This document shows, piece by piece, positions 24,307 to 32,576 of a stretch of 64,000 nucleotides of DNA (the stretch's first letter is position 1; every line of letters starts with the position of its first letter). The notes beneath the pieces were generated by a model, which had not been told where the DNA came from, searched no databases, and saw only the letters and a program-made list of their open reading frames with translations. A program made the translations under genes and the position numbers. This DNA is from Nocardioides sp. (GTDB lineage: Bacteria; Actinomycetota; Actinomycetes; Propionibacteriales; Nocardioidaceae): contig JACJWV010000018.1 of assembly GCA_020636915.1 (NCBI GenBank), positions 1 to 64,000 on the forward strand. Direction: 5' to 3'.

Positions 24307-25962
24307 TCAGCCGCGCAGGGCGGGCGTCGAGCAGCTCGGGTGGTCGATCAGCAGGACGTCGGCACCCGAGGTCCGCAGGCCGGCGAGGTCGGAGAGCGGC
24401 CCGACGACGTTGGCGTTGAGGGAGGAGACCAGCGGTGCGACGACGGTGCTGGCGACGGCGTTGAGCACGTCGTTGACCTGCGCCGTGGTGAGACCGCCCG
24501 CGCTGATGACGGTGTTCGTCGAGGTCGACGGGAGCTGCGCCTGGGTGCCGCCATTGCTGTAGGGCGTGTCGTAGCTCTGGTTCGGGACGGTGATCGTCAC
24601 CGTGGACGCCGCTGCGGATGAGCCGAGCGCCACGGTGATCCGGCCGGTGACCGTGATGCCGAGCGGCGCGGTGAGCGTGGTGACCTTGACCGAGACCGGC
24701 ACCGTCAGCGTCCCGGAGAGCAGCCCGCCCGAGGTCGCGACGGACGCCGACTTCGTCGTGCGGTTGCACACGACATCGGTCAGCGACGAGGTGGCGGTCG
24801 CCGTCGAGAGCGACAGCGTCACCTGGTTGCCCGAGAGCGGGTCGACCTGCATCCCGACCAGGCCGGTGATGCTGCTGACCAGCGAGGTGAGCAGGCTGGT
24901 GTTGCTCGCCAGCGTGGCGGTCGTGGCCAACGAGACCTGGTTGCTCGCGTTCGGCGTCGACCCTGCGAAGCCGCAGGCCGTCTTCGCCGCTTGGACGAGC
25001 GTCAGCGAGCTCGAGGACGACGCGAGACCCGGCACGCCGGCGAGCAGGTTCGGGACGGAGACCGCCGAGCTGCCGTTGGCGACGAGCACCGCACCCGTGA
25101 CCAGGTCCGCGAGATTGACGGCGGCGCTCAGGCCCGACCCGGCGCCGGTGGCGATGCTGACCAGGTTCCCGAGTGCGAGCGACCGGCCACCGAGGGACCC
25201 CAGGCCCGCGCGGACGGTGTCCAGCGCACTGACCTGCGCCGAGCTCGACCCGTTGGTACCCACGACCTGGGCGACCGCGTTGAGGAGCGTGGACAGCGAC
25301 ACCGAAGTGGTCGCCAGCGCCTCGGGCGAGGCGAGGTCCAACGCCGTCGCGAGCGACGCCAGGTCGACGTGCGCGCCGGCGAGGCTCTGGTATGTCACGG
25401 CACTCACCGACCCGCCGACCCCAGCGGCCCCGAGCGCCTGGAAGAGCACGTTGGCGTTCGACGACGTGCTCAGGCGAGCGCCCCAGGAGCCCAGCTTGTA
25501 GCAGGCCTGCGGGTGCGAGACGCCGACGGCGGTGCGGGTGGCGCTGCCGGTGCCGGGGCGGAACGCGAAGTCGACGGTCGTCGACGCGGTGACCCGTACT
25601 GCATCGGGCCTGGTGCTCCCGCCGACTGGGGAGAACACGCCCGTCGTGCTGACGGTCCCGAGCTCCGCGCTGACCGAGACGCCGTCGCCGGAAGCCGATG
25701 AGTTGCGCGCGAGGCTCTGGTCCGCGGCGGTCTGCAGGGAGGTGGAGATCGCCGCCGCCGAGCGTCCGTCGAGCTCGCGGGCGAGGTCGAGGGCGACCAT
25801 GTCCGCCACCGACTGCATGTCGGTGCGGGCGACCCGCTGGCGACCGATGTCGACCGTGAGCGCGGTGACCGTGATGATCACCGTCAGCATCACCGCGACC
25901 AGGGGGACGACCGCGCCCTGCTCGTCCCGACCCCGGCTCCCGGCCTCGCCCACGCGCCGCAC
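24307..25962 (-). CDS. TadG-like pilus/secretion protein with Ser/Thr/Ala/Val-rich body
   Basis: 551 residues. The N-terminus (RGRDEQGAVVPLVAVMLTVI, then TVTALTVDIGRQRVARTDMQ) is a single transmembrane helix followed by the Tad-like helix ADMVALDLARELDGRS seen in TadE/TadG pseudopilin-type proteins. The remaining 450 residues are low-complexity and probably extracellular beta-rich or disordered, with a few cysteines. The GTG at 25962 starts two bases after the TadE-like stop. No other Tad/Flp genes (ATPase, prepilin peptidase, secretin-like) are in the window, so its secretion partner lies elsewhere or is absent. Confidence 0.7.
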   Translation of the reverse strand: MRRVGEAGSRGRDEQGAVVPLVAVMLTVIITVTALTVDIGRQRVARTDMQSVADMVALDLARELDGRSAAAISTSLQTAADQSLARNSSASGDGVSVSAELGTVSTTGVFSPVGGSTRPDAVRVTASTTVDFAFRPGTGSATRTAVGVSHPQACYKLGSWGARLSTSSNANVLFQALGAAGVGGSVSAVTYQSLAGAHVDLASLATALDLASPEALATTSVSLSTLLNAVAQVVGTNGSSSAQVSALDTVRAGLGSLGGRSLALGNLVSIATGAGSGLSAAVNLADLVTGAVLVANGSSAVSVPNLLAGVPGLASSSSSLTLVQAAKTACGFAGSTPNASNQVSLATTATLASNTSLLTSLVSSITGLVGMQVDPLSGNQVTLSLSTATATSSLTDVVCNRTTKSASVATSGGLLSGTLTVPVSVKVTTLTAPLGITVTGRITVALGSSAAASTVTITVPNQSYDTPYSNGGTQAQLPSTSTNTVISAGGLTTAQVNDVLNAVASTVVAPLVSSLNANVVGPLSDLAGLRTSGADVLLIDHPSCSTPALRG

Positions 25963-25964
25963 CG

Positions 25965-26432
25965 TCAGCTCACCCGCGCGACGGCCGAGTAGCGGAGCTC
26001 GTCGGGCGTCGGCACCAGCGGGATGTCGGGCAGCAGCGGGTGGGCGCCGTACTCGTAGACCACCGCGAGCGTCGCGCACTGGGCGGAGGCGTCGTTCGAG
26101 CACGCGGCCACGGTGAGCGAGCACGTGCCGACGGTGGCGCCGCCCTTGACCAGCGAACCGCCGGAGCACGAGACGCCGTACAGGTCCAGCGCGTCGTTGA
26201 GAGCACCGAGCGCGGCCGCGCTGCGCGCCGTGCTCGTGGTCATCGTCGAGACTGCGGCTGCCCGTGCTCCTTCGGCGGCGCCCTGGCTGAGCGCCTGCCG
26301 GAAGCTGAGCAGGTAGCCGTAGCTGATGATCCCGAACAGGATCAGCAGCAGAAGCGGTACGACGAGCGCGAACTCGACCGCCGCGGCGCCTCGCTCCTCA
26401 CGGCGTACGCGGCGGGTCTCCCCTCCACCCAT
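25965..26432 (-). CDS. TadE-family protein
   Basis: 155 residues. The N-terminal motif REERGAAAVEFALVVPLLLL followed by FGIISYGYLLSFRQAL is diagnostic of TadE-like minor pseudopilins: a basic start, Glu inside the hydrophobic helix, then an amphipathic segment. The C-terminal part is outside the membrane and holds several cysteines (about residues 94-120) that could form disulfides. It is encoded just before the TadG-like partner. Function in Flp-type pilus assembly is known for the family, not shown here. Confidence 0.85.
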   Translation of the reverse strand: MGGGETRRVRREERGAAAVEFALVVPLLLLILFGIISYGYLLSFRQALSQGAAEGARAAAVSTMTTSTARSAAALGALNDALDLYGVSCSGGSLVKGGATVGTCSLTVAACSNDASAQCATLAVVYEYGAHPLLPDIPLVPTPDELRYSAVARVS

Positions 26433-26498
26433 GGCGGCGTCATACCCATCCCCGCTGCCGCCGACCCCCTGGTCTGGTCCACGGCCCCGGGGCCGAGG

Positions 26499-26807
26499 TC
26501 AGGACTTGGGCGGGTCGATCTCCGCAGGACTGAGCTCCTCGACGTTGACGTCCTTGAAGGTCAGCACCTTGACGTTCTTGGCGAAACGCGCGGGTCGGTA
26601 CATGTCCCAGACCCAGGCGTCGGTCATCGACACCTCGAAGAAGACGTCACCGGCCTCGGTGCGCGCCTTCACGTCGACCTGGTTGCACAGGTAGAACCGA
26701 CGGTCGGTCTCGACGACGTACTTGAAGATCCCGACGACGTCGCGGTACTCCCGGTAGAGCGTCAGCTCCATCTCGGTCTCGTACCGTTCGAGGTCCTCGG
26801 CGCTCAC
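26499..26807 (-). CDS. DUF2469 family protein
   Basis: 102 residues, acidic and highly conserved in actinobacteria directly after rnhB (the Rv2901c position in mycobacteria). The sequence MSAEDLERYETEMELTLYRE and then YVVETDRRFYLCNQVDV is characteristic. The molecular role is not established. It starts at GTG 26807, 70 bases after the rnhB stop. The spacer between them carries four copies of an AAGCGT/ACGCTT motif. Confidence 0.9.
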   Translation of the reverse strand: MSAEDLERYETEMELTLYREYRDVVGIFKYVVETDRRFYLCNQVDVKARTEAGDVFFEVSMTDAWVWDMYRPARFAKNVKVLTFKDVNVEELSPAEIDPPKS

Positions 26808-26877
26808 GCTTTTCCGGGGTCCCCGCGGAAGCGTGCCTCCGCGCGAAGCGTTCCCGTCGCACGCTTTCGTGGGGTGT
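26808..26877. repeat. Cluster of AAGCGT motifs between rnhB and the DUF2469 gene
   Basis: Four copies of ACGCTT or AAGCGT occur in 70 bases in mixed orientation. CACGCTT and AAGCGTG form an inverted repeat across CCGGGGTCCCCGCGG. It could be a hairpin that modulates read-through from rnhB or a protein-binding cluster. Confidence 0.4.
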
Positions 26878-27627
26878 TCACGATGCTGACTCTATCCCGG
26901 CGATCAGGACCGGGTCGCTGAGCCTGACGTCCTCCTCGAGCAGCAGCTCGTCGGGCGCCGGTCGCTGGCCGGGCAGGCTCCAGGAGACCCGGTGGTGGGG
27001 AGTCGGCCCGAGGGCCGCGAGCGCCGCGAGGTGCTCGGGCGCGGCGTAGCCCTTGTTGTCGGCCCAGTGGTACTCGGGGTGCTCGGCGGCGAGGCCGACC
27101 ATGATGTCGTCGCGCGCGGTCTTGGCCAGGATGCTCGCTGCGGCGACCGCGGCGCACCGCAGGTCCGCCTTGATCATCGTCACCACGGGCGGGACCCGGT
27201 CGAGGACGCGGGGTGGCTCGAACATCGAGGACTGCTCCGGCGGGCTCAGGTAGTCGTGGTTGCCGTCCAGCAGGACCGTCGCCGCCTCGTCGCCCAGCCC
27301 GGCCAGTGCCCGGTGACCGGCGAGCCGGAGCGCGACGATGATCCCGAAGCGGTCGATCTCCTGCGGGCTGGCGTGCCCGACGGCGTGGGCCGCCGCCCAG
27401 CGCTGGATCCTCGGCACCAGCCGCCGGCGGGCGTCGGGCGTGAGCAGCTTGCTGTCGCGGACGCCCTGCGGCGCGGTCCGGGTCGCCTCGGTGACCAGCA
27501 CGGCACCGACCGTGACCGGGCCGCACAGCGCGCCCCGTCCGACCTCGTCCAGGCCCGCCAACGAGGCCAGTCCGCCGCGGAGCAGACGGCGCTCGACGCG
27601 CAGCGACGGGGGCGGGGCCGGGCTCAT
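26878..27627 (-). CDS. rnhB: Ribonuclease HII
   Basis: 249 residues. RNase HII removes ribonucleotides and RNA from RNA-DNA hybrids. The type-2 active site is clear: [20 protein letters not shown] with the first Asp-Glu, then LLDGNHDYL with the third acidic residue, and the following [20 protein letters not shown] with the conserved Lys and Asp. It lies downstream of lepB in the usual actinobacterial order lepB-rnhB-DUF2469. Confidence 0.95.
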   Translation of the reverse strand: MSPAPPPSLRVERRLLRGGLASLAGLDEVGRGALCGPVTVGAVLVTEATRTAPQGVRDSKLLTPDARRRLVPRIQRWAAAHAVGHASPQEIDRFGIIVALRLAGHRALAGLGDEAATVLLDGNHDYLSPPEQSSMFEPPRVLDRVPPVVTMIKADLRCAAVAAASILAKTARDDIMVGLAAEHPEYHWADNKGYAAPEHLAALAALGPTPHHRVSWSLPGQRPAPDELLLEEDVRLSDPVLIAGIESAS

Positions 27628-27665
27628 GCCCCGACCATAGCGAGGACGCGCCAGCAGACTCGCTG

Positions 27666-27724
27666 ATGGTGGTCAAGCGAGCCGCGCGGCTGAGGAACGA
27701 AGCCGCGGCCGGCGTGTCGAGACC
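27666..27724. repeat. Interspersed hairpin repeat of the GGTGGTC...GTCGAGACC type
   Basis: The sequence begins GGTGGTCAAGCGAGCC and ends GTGTCGAGACC, with partly complementary halves around GAGGAACG. It resembles a family of intergenic repeats common in high-GC actinobacteria (recognised from memory, not searched). It sits just after lepB and could act as its terminator. Confidence 0.4.
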
Positions 27725-27734
27725 CGGCGCCCGG

Positions 27735-28535
27735 TCAGGACGCGTCCGGGACGTCCGCGAACGTGTCGGGCCGGTGCAGGAACGTGAAGTGGTCGCTCGG
27801 CCACAGCAGCACGAAGACCTTGCCGACCACGTCGGACACGTCGACGTACGGGTTCTTCGTGCAGTCGCGGTCGGTCTTGAGGCACATGTGGACGGTCGAG
27901 TCCGCGGAGTTGTTGCGGTTGTCGCCCATCACGAAGACGTGCCCGGCGGGCACCGGGCCCACCTGCCAGCTGCAGTGCGAGCTGCCGCTGGGCATCGGGC
28001 CGTAGCAGTCCGCGCCCCCCAGGCGGGCGTAGCCCTTCTCCTCCAGCGGCTGCCCGTTGACCATCAGCCGGCCCTGGTCGTCGCAGCACTTGATGACGTC
28101 GCCCTCGACGCCGATCACCCGCTTCACCAGGTGGCCGCCGGACGGGTAGAGCCCCACCTTCGAGAGCAGCTTGGCCATCCCGTTGGACGGCCCCGCGGAC
28201 TCCTCCGCCGTCAGCCAGCCACCCGGGTCCTCGAACACGACGACGTCGCCGCGCTGCGGGCTGCCGCCGAACCAGTACGACATCTTCTGCACCAGGATCC
28301 GGTCGTTCTTCACCAGCCCGGGCTCCATCGACTCCGAGGGGATGTAGAAGGCCTGCACGAACAGCGCCTTGATGACGATCGCGAGCACCAGCGCGATGCC
28401 GAGCAGGAGGATCGTCTCCTGCCACACCGGCAGGTGCTTCCTCTCGTGCTTGTCAGCGGTCGGGACGTGCGACGACCGCGACCCTGGCTCGTCGGGTGTG
28501 GCGACGGGGTCCGGGTCGCGGTCGTCGGAGATCAC
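27735..28535 (-). CDS. lepB: Signal peptidase I
   Basis: 266 residues. A polar N-terminal tail, one membrane helix (about 41-62), then the serine-lysine peptidase domain outside the membrane. Catalytic Ser69 lies in FYIPSESMEPG and Lys138 in GGHLVKRVIGVEGD; the late box GHVFVMGDNRNNSADS is intact. An insertion with several cysteines (KCCDDQ, DCYGPMPSGSSHCSW, MCLKTDRDC) decorates the external domain. It removes signal peptides from Sec- and Tat-exported proteins such as the M1, M23 and GH3 enzymes encoded nearby. Confidence 0.96.
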   Translation of the reverse strand: MISDDRDPDPVATPDEPGSRSSHVPTADKHERKHLPVWQETILLLGIALVLAIVIKALFVQAFYIPSESMEPGLVKNDRILVQKMSYWFGGSPQRGDVVVFEDPGGWLTAEESAGPSNGMAKLLSKVGLYPSGGHLVKRVIGVEGDVIKCCDDQGRLMVNGQPLEEKGYARLGGADCYGPMPSGSSHCSWQVGPVPAGHVFVMGDNRNNSADSTVHMCLKTDRDCTKNPYVDVSDVVGKVFVLLWPSDHFTFLHRPDTFADVPDAS

Positions 28536-28584
28536 GGGGGGAGGCTAACCGGGGCGGCTGAGAGGACGCCGTGAGGGGCGGGCC

Positions 28585-28935
28585 TCAGGCCTCGCGGCGC
28601 TCCTTGATCTTCGCCTTCTTGCCGCGCAGGTTGCGCAGGTAGTAGAGCTTCGCCCGGCGGACGTCACCGCGGGTGACGACCTCGATCTGGTCGAAGATCG
28701 GGGAGTTGATCGGGAAGGTGCGCTCGACACCGACCCCGAAGGAGACCTTGCGGACGGTGAAGCTGCGGCCGATGCCGGAGCCCTGGACACGGATGACGAC
28801 GCCCTGGAAGACCTGGATGCGGGAGCGGTTGCCCTCGACGACCTTCACGTAGACCTTGACCGTGTCACCGGCGCGGAAGGCCGGGACGTCGGTGCGCTTC
28901 ATCGAGTTGCCGAGCTCGGCGATGACGTTGCTCAT
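28585..28935 (-). CDS. rplS: 50S ribosomal protein L19
   Basis: 116 residues, normal L19 length. Core blocks: [56 protein letters not shown], and the basic end [19 protein letters not shown]. The ATG at 28935 follows GAGGAGAG; a longer in-frame start would add MALARRD without family support. L19 sits at the subunit interface. It is separated from trmD by 202 bases that contain a motif shared with the rpsP leader, so it is probably transcribed from its own promoter. Confidence 0.97.
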   Translation of the reverse strand: MSNVIAELGNSMKRTDVPAFRAGDTVKVYVKVVEGNRSRIQVFQGVVIRVQGSGIGRSFTVRKVSFGVGVERTFPINSPIFDQIEVVTRGDVRRAKLYYLRNLRGKKAKIKERREA

Positions 28936-29104
28936 GTCTCTCCTCGCGAGTGCCACAGGTCAGCCGCGGTACGGAACCGTTGCAGTTGGGAGGTCCAGCA
29001 CTGCTGGCCGGCGGCGCCGTGTTCCCCCTGTGGCAGGAACCGGTGCGGACCCCCGCAGGACTTCGTCCTCGGGCGATCCGTGTTTGGCCGGCTGGACCGA
29101 GGGT

Positions 29105-29115
29105 CAAGTCTGCCA
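29105..29115 (-). promoter_or_regulatory. Candidate rplS promoter motif (TGGCAGACTTG), shared with rpsP
   Basis: On the minus strand TGGCAGACTTG is followed by ACC, so TTGACC can be read as a -35, or CAGACT as a -10. The identical 11-mer lies upstream of rpsP. It is 170 bases from the rplS start. No firm -10/-35 pair could be assigned. Confidence 0.35.
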
Positions 29116-29137
29116 CAGCGGGCGGAGTCGGCAGAAA

Positions 29138-30304
29138 TCAGCGTCGGACCGGCTTGGTCATGCGCACGGCGCCGGCGAGGTCGGCGGCACCGCGCAGCCG
29201 GTATCCAGCCTTCTTGTAGATCCGCTGGTTGCGCGTGCTCCCGGCGCCCGTGAAGAGCGCGTACGTCGTCGCGTCCTCCGGGGCGAGCGCCTCCATCCGC
29301 GCGAGCAGGTCGCGGCCCAGGCCCCGGCCGGCGAGGTCGGGCGCGACCATCAGCCGTCCGATCTCCCACACCTCGCCCTCGAGCGACCCCCGCACCGCAC
29401 CGACCAGCCGGCCGGCCGACCGCGCGACCAGGACCGTGTCGCGCCGGAGCCAGTCGCGGACGTCGTCGTACGTCTCGTGCAGGGCCGGGATCCGCACCCC
29501 GGGGTTGTCGTGCTGCTCCTGGACCCAGCAGGCCAGCTGGAGCACGTGCAGCTCACCAGCGTCGCCGAGCCGGGCCGGTCCGACCTCGACCTCCTCGAGG
29601 AGGCTCGCGGCCGGCAGCAGGTCGGGTCGCCGCCGGGCGGTACGGCGACGGGCCTGGTCCTCGCGCCAGCGCGCGATCGCCACGTGGTCCCCCGACAGCA
29701 GCACCGCCGGGACGTCGCGGCCGCGCCAGGACGCGGGCTTGGTGAAGACGGGGTACTCCAGGAGGCCGTCCTCGTGGGACTCCTCGACCAGCGACGCGGC
29801 GTTGCCCATGAACCCCGGGACCAACCGCGCCACGGCCTCGGTGATCGCCAGCGCGGCCACCTCGCCACCGTTGAGGACGTAGTCCCCGAGGGACACCTCG
29901 CGGACGTCGACGCGGGTCGCGACCTCGTCCAGCACGCGCTGGTCGATGCCCTCGTAGCGTCCGCACGCGAAGACGATCCGCTCCCGGGTGGCCAGGTCCC
30001 GGGCGACGGCCTGGGTGAACGGCTGTCCCGACGGCGTCGGGAACACGACGGTCGTGCCGCCGGCGTCCTCCGGCCCCTCGCCCAGCAGCTCGTCGAGGGC
30101 CTCGCCCCACGGCCCGGGCTTCATCACCATGCCGGCGCCCCCGCCGTAGGGCGTGTCGTCGACCGTGCGGTGCCGGTCGTGCGTCCACCGGCGCAGGTCG
30201 TGGACGCGGACGTCGATCAGGCCCTTCTCGCGCGCCTTGCCCGCGAGCGAGAGCTCCAGCGGGGCCAGGTAGTCGGGGAAGATCGTGACGATGTCGATCC
30301 GCAT
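29138..30304 (-). CDS. trmD: TrmD tRNA (guanine-N1-)-methyltransferase fused to a GNAT acetyltransferase domain
   Basis: 388 residues, where TrmD alone is about 230-250. Residues 1 to about 230 are Trm[66 protein letters not shown], which form the trefoil-knot SAM site that methylates G37 of tRNA. After a basic linker ([14 protein letters not shown]) a GNAT fold begins, with acetyl-CoA motif [21 protein letters not shown] and the late [11 protein letters not shown]. Frame and codon use are continuous with no stop between the parts, so this is a true fusion. The acyl acceptor is unknown. It lies 10 bases downstream of rimM. Confidence 0.93.
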   Translation of the reverse strand: MRIDIVTIFPDYLAPLELSLAGKAREKGLIDVRVHDLRRWTHDRHRTVDDTPYGGGAGMVMKPGPWGEALDELLGEGPEDAGGTTVVFPTPSGQPFTQAVARDLATRERIVFACGRYEGIDQRVLDEVATRVDVREVSLGDYVLNGGEVAALAITEAVARLVPGFMGNAASLVEESHEDGLLEYPVFTKPASWRGRDVPAVLLSGDHVAIARWREDQARRRTARRRPDLLPAASLLEEVEVGPARLGDAGELHVLQLACWVQEQHDNPGVRIPALHETYDDVRDWLRRDTVLVARSAGRLVGAVRGSLEGEVWEIGRLMVAPDLAGRGLGRDLLARMEALAPEDATTYALFTGAGSTRNQRIYKKAGYRLRGAADLAGAVRMTKPVRR

Positions 30305-30314
30305 CGGCCGGGCC

Positions 30315-30863
30315 TCAGTCGTCCTCGGGCAGCGGTGTCACCAGGCCCGGCCGGTCGGCGATCACGAGCCTGCCGGCGGCGACGTCCACCTCCGGCACCA
30401 GCGCCTTGACGAACGGCACGAGGGCCTCGCGACCGTCGGGCGTGCGGATCGTCAGCAGGTCCTGGGCGCCGCCGTGGACGAGCCCGACGACCTCGCCCAG
30501 GGCGGTGCCGTCGACGTCGTACGCCGCCAGGCCGACCAGCTGGTGGTCGTAGTACTCGTCGGGGTCGTCCGGCGTGGCGTCGACCGGGATCCGGGCGTGC
30601 AGCAGGATGCCCCGGGCCGCCTCGGCGGCCGTGCGATCGGGGATCTCCTCGAACCGCGCGAGCAGCACCGACTGGTGCCAGCGGGTGCTCGCCACGGTGA
30701 CCGTGCGCAGGGCCGAGTGGGAGCCCCGTGGCGCCTCGACACGCAGGACCGACCCCGGCGCGAACCGTCGCTCGGGCTCGTCGGTGCGGACGTCGACGGT
30801 CACATCGCCGCGCAGGCCGTGCGGCTTGCCGATCCGGCCGACCAGCACCTCGATGGTGTCCAC
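30315..30863 (-). CDS. rimM: 16S rRNA maturation protein RimM
   Basis: 182 residues. RimM binds S19 and assists maturation of the 30S head. The N-terminal barrel shows [20 protein letters not shown] and EVRTDEPE-like spacing; the PRC-barrel half shows [33 protein letters not shown] and [13 protein letters not shown]. It starts at GTG 30863. The order rpsP-khpA-rimM-trmD-rplS is the conserved actinobacterial operon. A hairpin lies between khpA and rimM. Confidence 0.95.
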   Translation of the reverse strand: MDTIEVLVGRIGKPHGLRGDVTVDVRTDEPERRFAPGSVLRVEAPRGSHSALRTVTVASTRWHQSVLLARFEEIPDRTAAEAARGILLHARIPVDATPDDPDEYYDHQLVGLAAYDVDGTALGEVVGLVHGGAQDLLTIRTPDGREALVPFVKALVPEVDVAAGRLVIADRPGLVTPLPEDD

Positions 30864-30902
30864 GGGTTCCTCATTCCCCCAGGTTCGTTCAGGAGACGCG
30901 AA

Positions 30903-30933
30903 CGGGTGCCGCCCCCGCGAGGGGCGACACCCG
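30903..30933 (-). terminator. Hairpin between khpA and rimM
   Basis: CGGGTGCCGCCCC (30903-30915) pairs with GGGGCGACACCCG (30921-30933) with a single mismatch and a five-base loop. No U-run follows. It may lower read-through from rpsP-khpA into rimM-trmD. Confidence 0.5.
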
Positions 30934-30947
30934 TCCGAGTGGTTCGC

Positions 30948-31190
30948 TCAGCGGCGGCGGTCGGTGTCGACGAAGTCGACCCGGGCCCCGCCGCGACCCG
31001 CAAGGGCGGAGACCACCGTGCGGAAGGCGGTCGCGGTGCGACCGTTCCGGCCGATGACCTTGCCCAGGTCGTCCGGGTGGACCCGGACCTCGAGGATCGA
31101 GCCGCGGCGCAGCTGCTTGTCCCGCACGCTCACGTCGTCGGGGTGGTCGACGACGCCGCGCACCAGGTGCTCGAGCGCCTCGGCGAGCAT
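30948..31190 (-). CDS. khpA: KH-domain RNA-binding protein KhpA
   Basis: 80 residues, a single type-II KH domain. The RNA-binding GxxG loop lies in LGKVIGRNGRTATAFRTVVS. KhpA-type proteins bind many RNAs, often with KhpB, and affect cell division or ribosome maturation. It starts five bases after the rpsP stop and is part of the rpsP operon. Confidence 0.93.
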   Translation of the reverse strand: MLAEALEHLVRGVVDHPDDVSVRDKQLRRGSILEVRVHPDDLGKVIGRNGRTATAFRTVVSALAGRGGARVDFVDTDRRR

Positions 31191-31195
31191 GGCGC

Positions 31196-31735
31196 TCAGG
31201 ACTCGGCCTTGTCGGCGGACTTCTCGGCGTCGACCGCAGCCGACTCCGCTGCCTCGGCGTCGGCCGTGGCACCCTCGGGGGTCTCGTCGGCCGGGACCGG
31301 CGCCGGTGCCTGCTCGGCGGGAGCCTCGTCAGCGGGAGCGTCCGCTTTCTTCTTGGCCGACTTCTTCGTCACGGCCTCGCCGCGCGGCTCGGACTGGGCG
31401 TCCTTGAGAGCCTGGTTGAAGATCTCCAGCTTGTCCGCCTTCGGCTCGGCGACCTTCAGCGTGCCCTCGGTGCCGGTGTGGCCCTTGAAGGTCTGCCAGT
31501 CGCCGGTGATCTTGAGGATCTTCGCCACGGCGTCCGACGGCTGTGCGCCGACGCCCAGCCAGTACTGCGCCCGGTCGGAGACGACGTCGATGTACGACGG
31601 GTTCTCCTTGGGGTGGTACTTGCCGATCTCCTCGATCACCCGGCCGTCGCGCTTCTTGCGGGAGTCGACGACGACGATGCGGTACTGCGGCACCCGGACC
31701 TTGCCCAGGCGCTTCAAACGGATCTTGACGGCCAC
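31196..31735 (-). CDS. rpsP: 30S ribosomal protein S16 with acidic Ala-rich extension
   Basis: 179 residues. The first 80 or so are standard S16: [53 protein letters not shown]. The following 95 residues are a Lys- then Ala/Glu/Pro-rich tail ([19 protein letters not shown]), probably disordered and typical of actinobacteria. The GTG at 31735 is chosen because S16 begins there; upstream in-frame codons belong to the leader. GAGGAG lies about 11 bases upstream. It is the first gene of the rpsP-khpA-rimM-trmD operon. Confidence 0.96.
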   Translation of the reverse strand: MAVKIRLKRLGKVRVPQYRIVVVDSRKKRDGRVIEEIGKYHPKENPSYIDVVSDRAQYWLGVGAQPSDAVAKILKITGDWQTFKGHTGTEGTLKVAEPKADKLEIFNQALKDAQSEPRGEAVTKKSAKKKADAPADEAPAEQAPAPVPADETPEGATADAEAAESAAVDAEKSADKAES

Positions 31736-31867
31736 GTCTGTGGTGTCTCCTCGGAATCGTGATGTGGGTGAAGGACCGTGACCAGGTGGGGAAAGCACCG
31801 GCGCGGACCCTTCGATGGGCACTGCGGCGTCCGGGTGAGAGGGTCCGGGCGCGCAGGACTCAGCGGG

Positions 31868-31878
31868 CAAGTCTGCCA
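31868..31878 (-). promoter_or_regulatory. Candidate rpsP promoter motif (TGGCAGACTTG)
   Basis: The minus strand carries the same 11-mer TGGCAGACTTG found upstream of rplS, here 133 bases from the rpsP start and preceded by AAAAATC, one of the few AT-rich runs nearby. Shared use by two ribosomal protein genes suggests a promoter element. Confidence 0.35.
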
Positions 31879-31931
31879 GATTTTTCGGCGCTCCCCGAAA
31901 TTGGTGGGGCGAGATCAGGCACAGTGGACCC

Positions 31932-32576
31932 GTGAGCTCCGCGCCGCCACCCTACGGACCGCCTCCCGGCCAGCCGGGTGGCTACCCCGCCGGCCCGCCG
32001 AACGGCCACCCGGCTGGTCACCCGCCTGCGCCACCGCGGCCGCGGAAGGAGCGGCCCAGTGCCGGGTGGTTCGTGCTCGGTCTCGGCCTCTTCCTCGTCG
32101 CGACGCTGGTCGGCATCGGCCTCTTCGTCTGGCTGCTGGTGGGCCTCTTCGACTTCGACACGATCGTCGACGCGGACGGTCAGCCCCACGACGTCACGGT
32201 CGGAACGGACCGCGACCGGATGCTCTGGATGGACTCCACGACCCAGTCCTGCGACGTGGTCGACCGCGACACGGGCCGGCCGATCCCGCTGGAGCCGGTC
32301 TCGGGCGACTTCTCGCGTTCGGACTCCGAGGGCGACTTCGAGGGCATGCAGCGCTTCGACCCGGGCTCGGGTCACCTCGAGCTGACGTGCACCCAGACGG
32401 ACGGGACGACCCCCGGCCCGGTCATGGTGAGTGCCTACCCGCGCCTCGGCAGCGCGGCCGCCGGGCTGGTGCTGGCGATCGCCGTCCCCGGTCTGCTCGG
32501 CCTGGCCGGCCTGGTCATCATCTTGTGGGTCGGCGTCCTGTGGTCCCTGCGGCCGGCGCGGGCGCGGTTGCACTAG
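31932..32576 (+). CDS. Two-helix membrane protein with Pro/Gly-rich N-terminus
   Basis: 214 residues. A cytoplasmic Pro/Gly/His-rich tail ([18 protein letters not shown]) precedes a first membrane helix near residues 46-70 and an external domain of about 100 residues with two cysteines (one in [11 protein letters not shown], one in LTCTQTDG). A second helix lies near 175-200, with a short basic end. This layout is common among actinobacterial envelope proteins of unknown function. Its stop overlaps the stop of the convergent amidohydrolase by four bases. Confidence 0.65.
   Translation: MSSAPPPYGPPPGQPGGYPAGPPNGHPAGHPPAPPRPRKERPSAGWFVLGLGLFLVATLVGIGLFVWLLVGLFDFDTIVDADGQPHDVTVGTDRDRMLWMDSTTQSCDVVDRDTGRPIPLEPVSGDFSRSDSEGDFEGMQRFDPGSGHLELTCTQTDGTTPGPVMVSAYPRLGSAAAGLVLAIAVPGLLGLAGLVIILWVGVLWSLRPARARLH

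Noticed and set aside
31864..31882. Sigma-54-type promoter (TGGCA...TTGC) upstream of rpsP
   Set aside because: The spacing between the two elements is two bases too short, and actinobacteria generally lack sigma-54.
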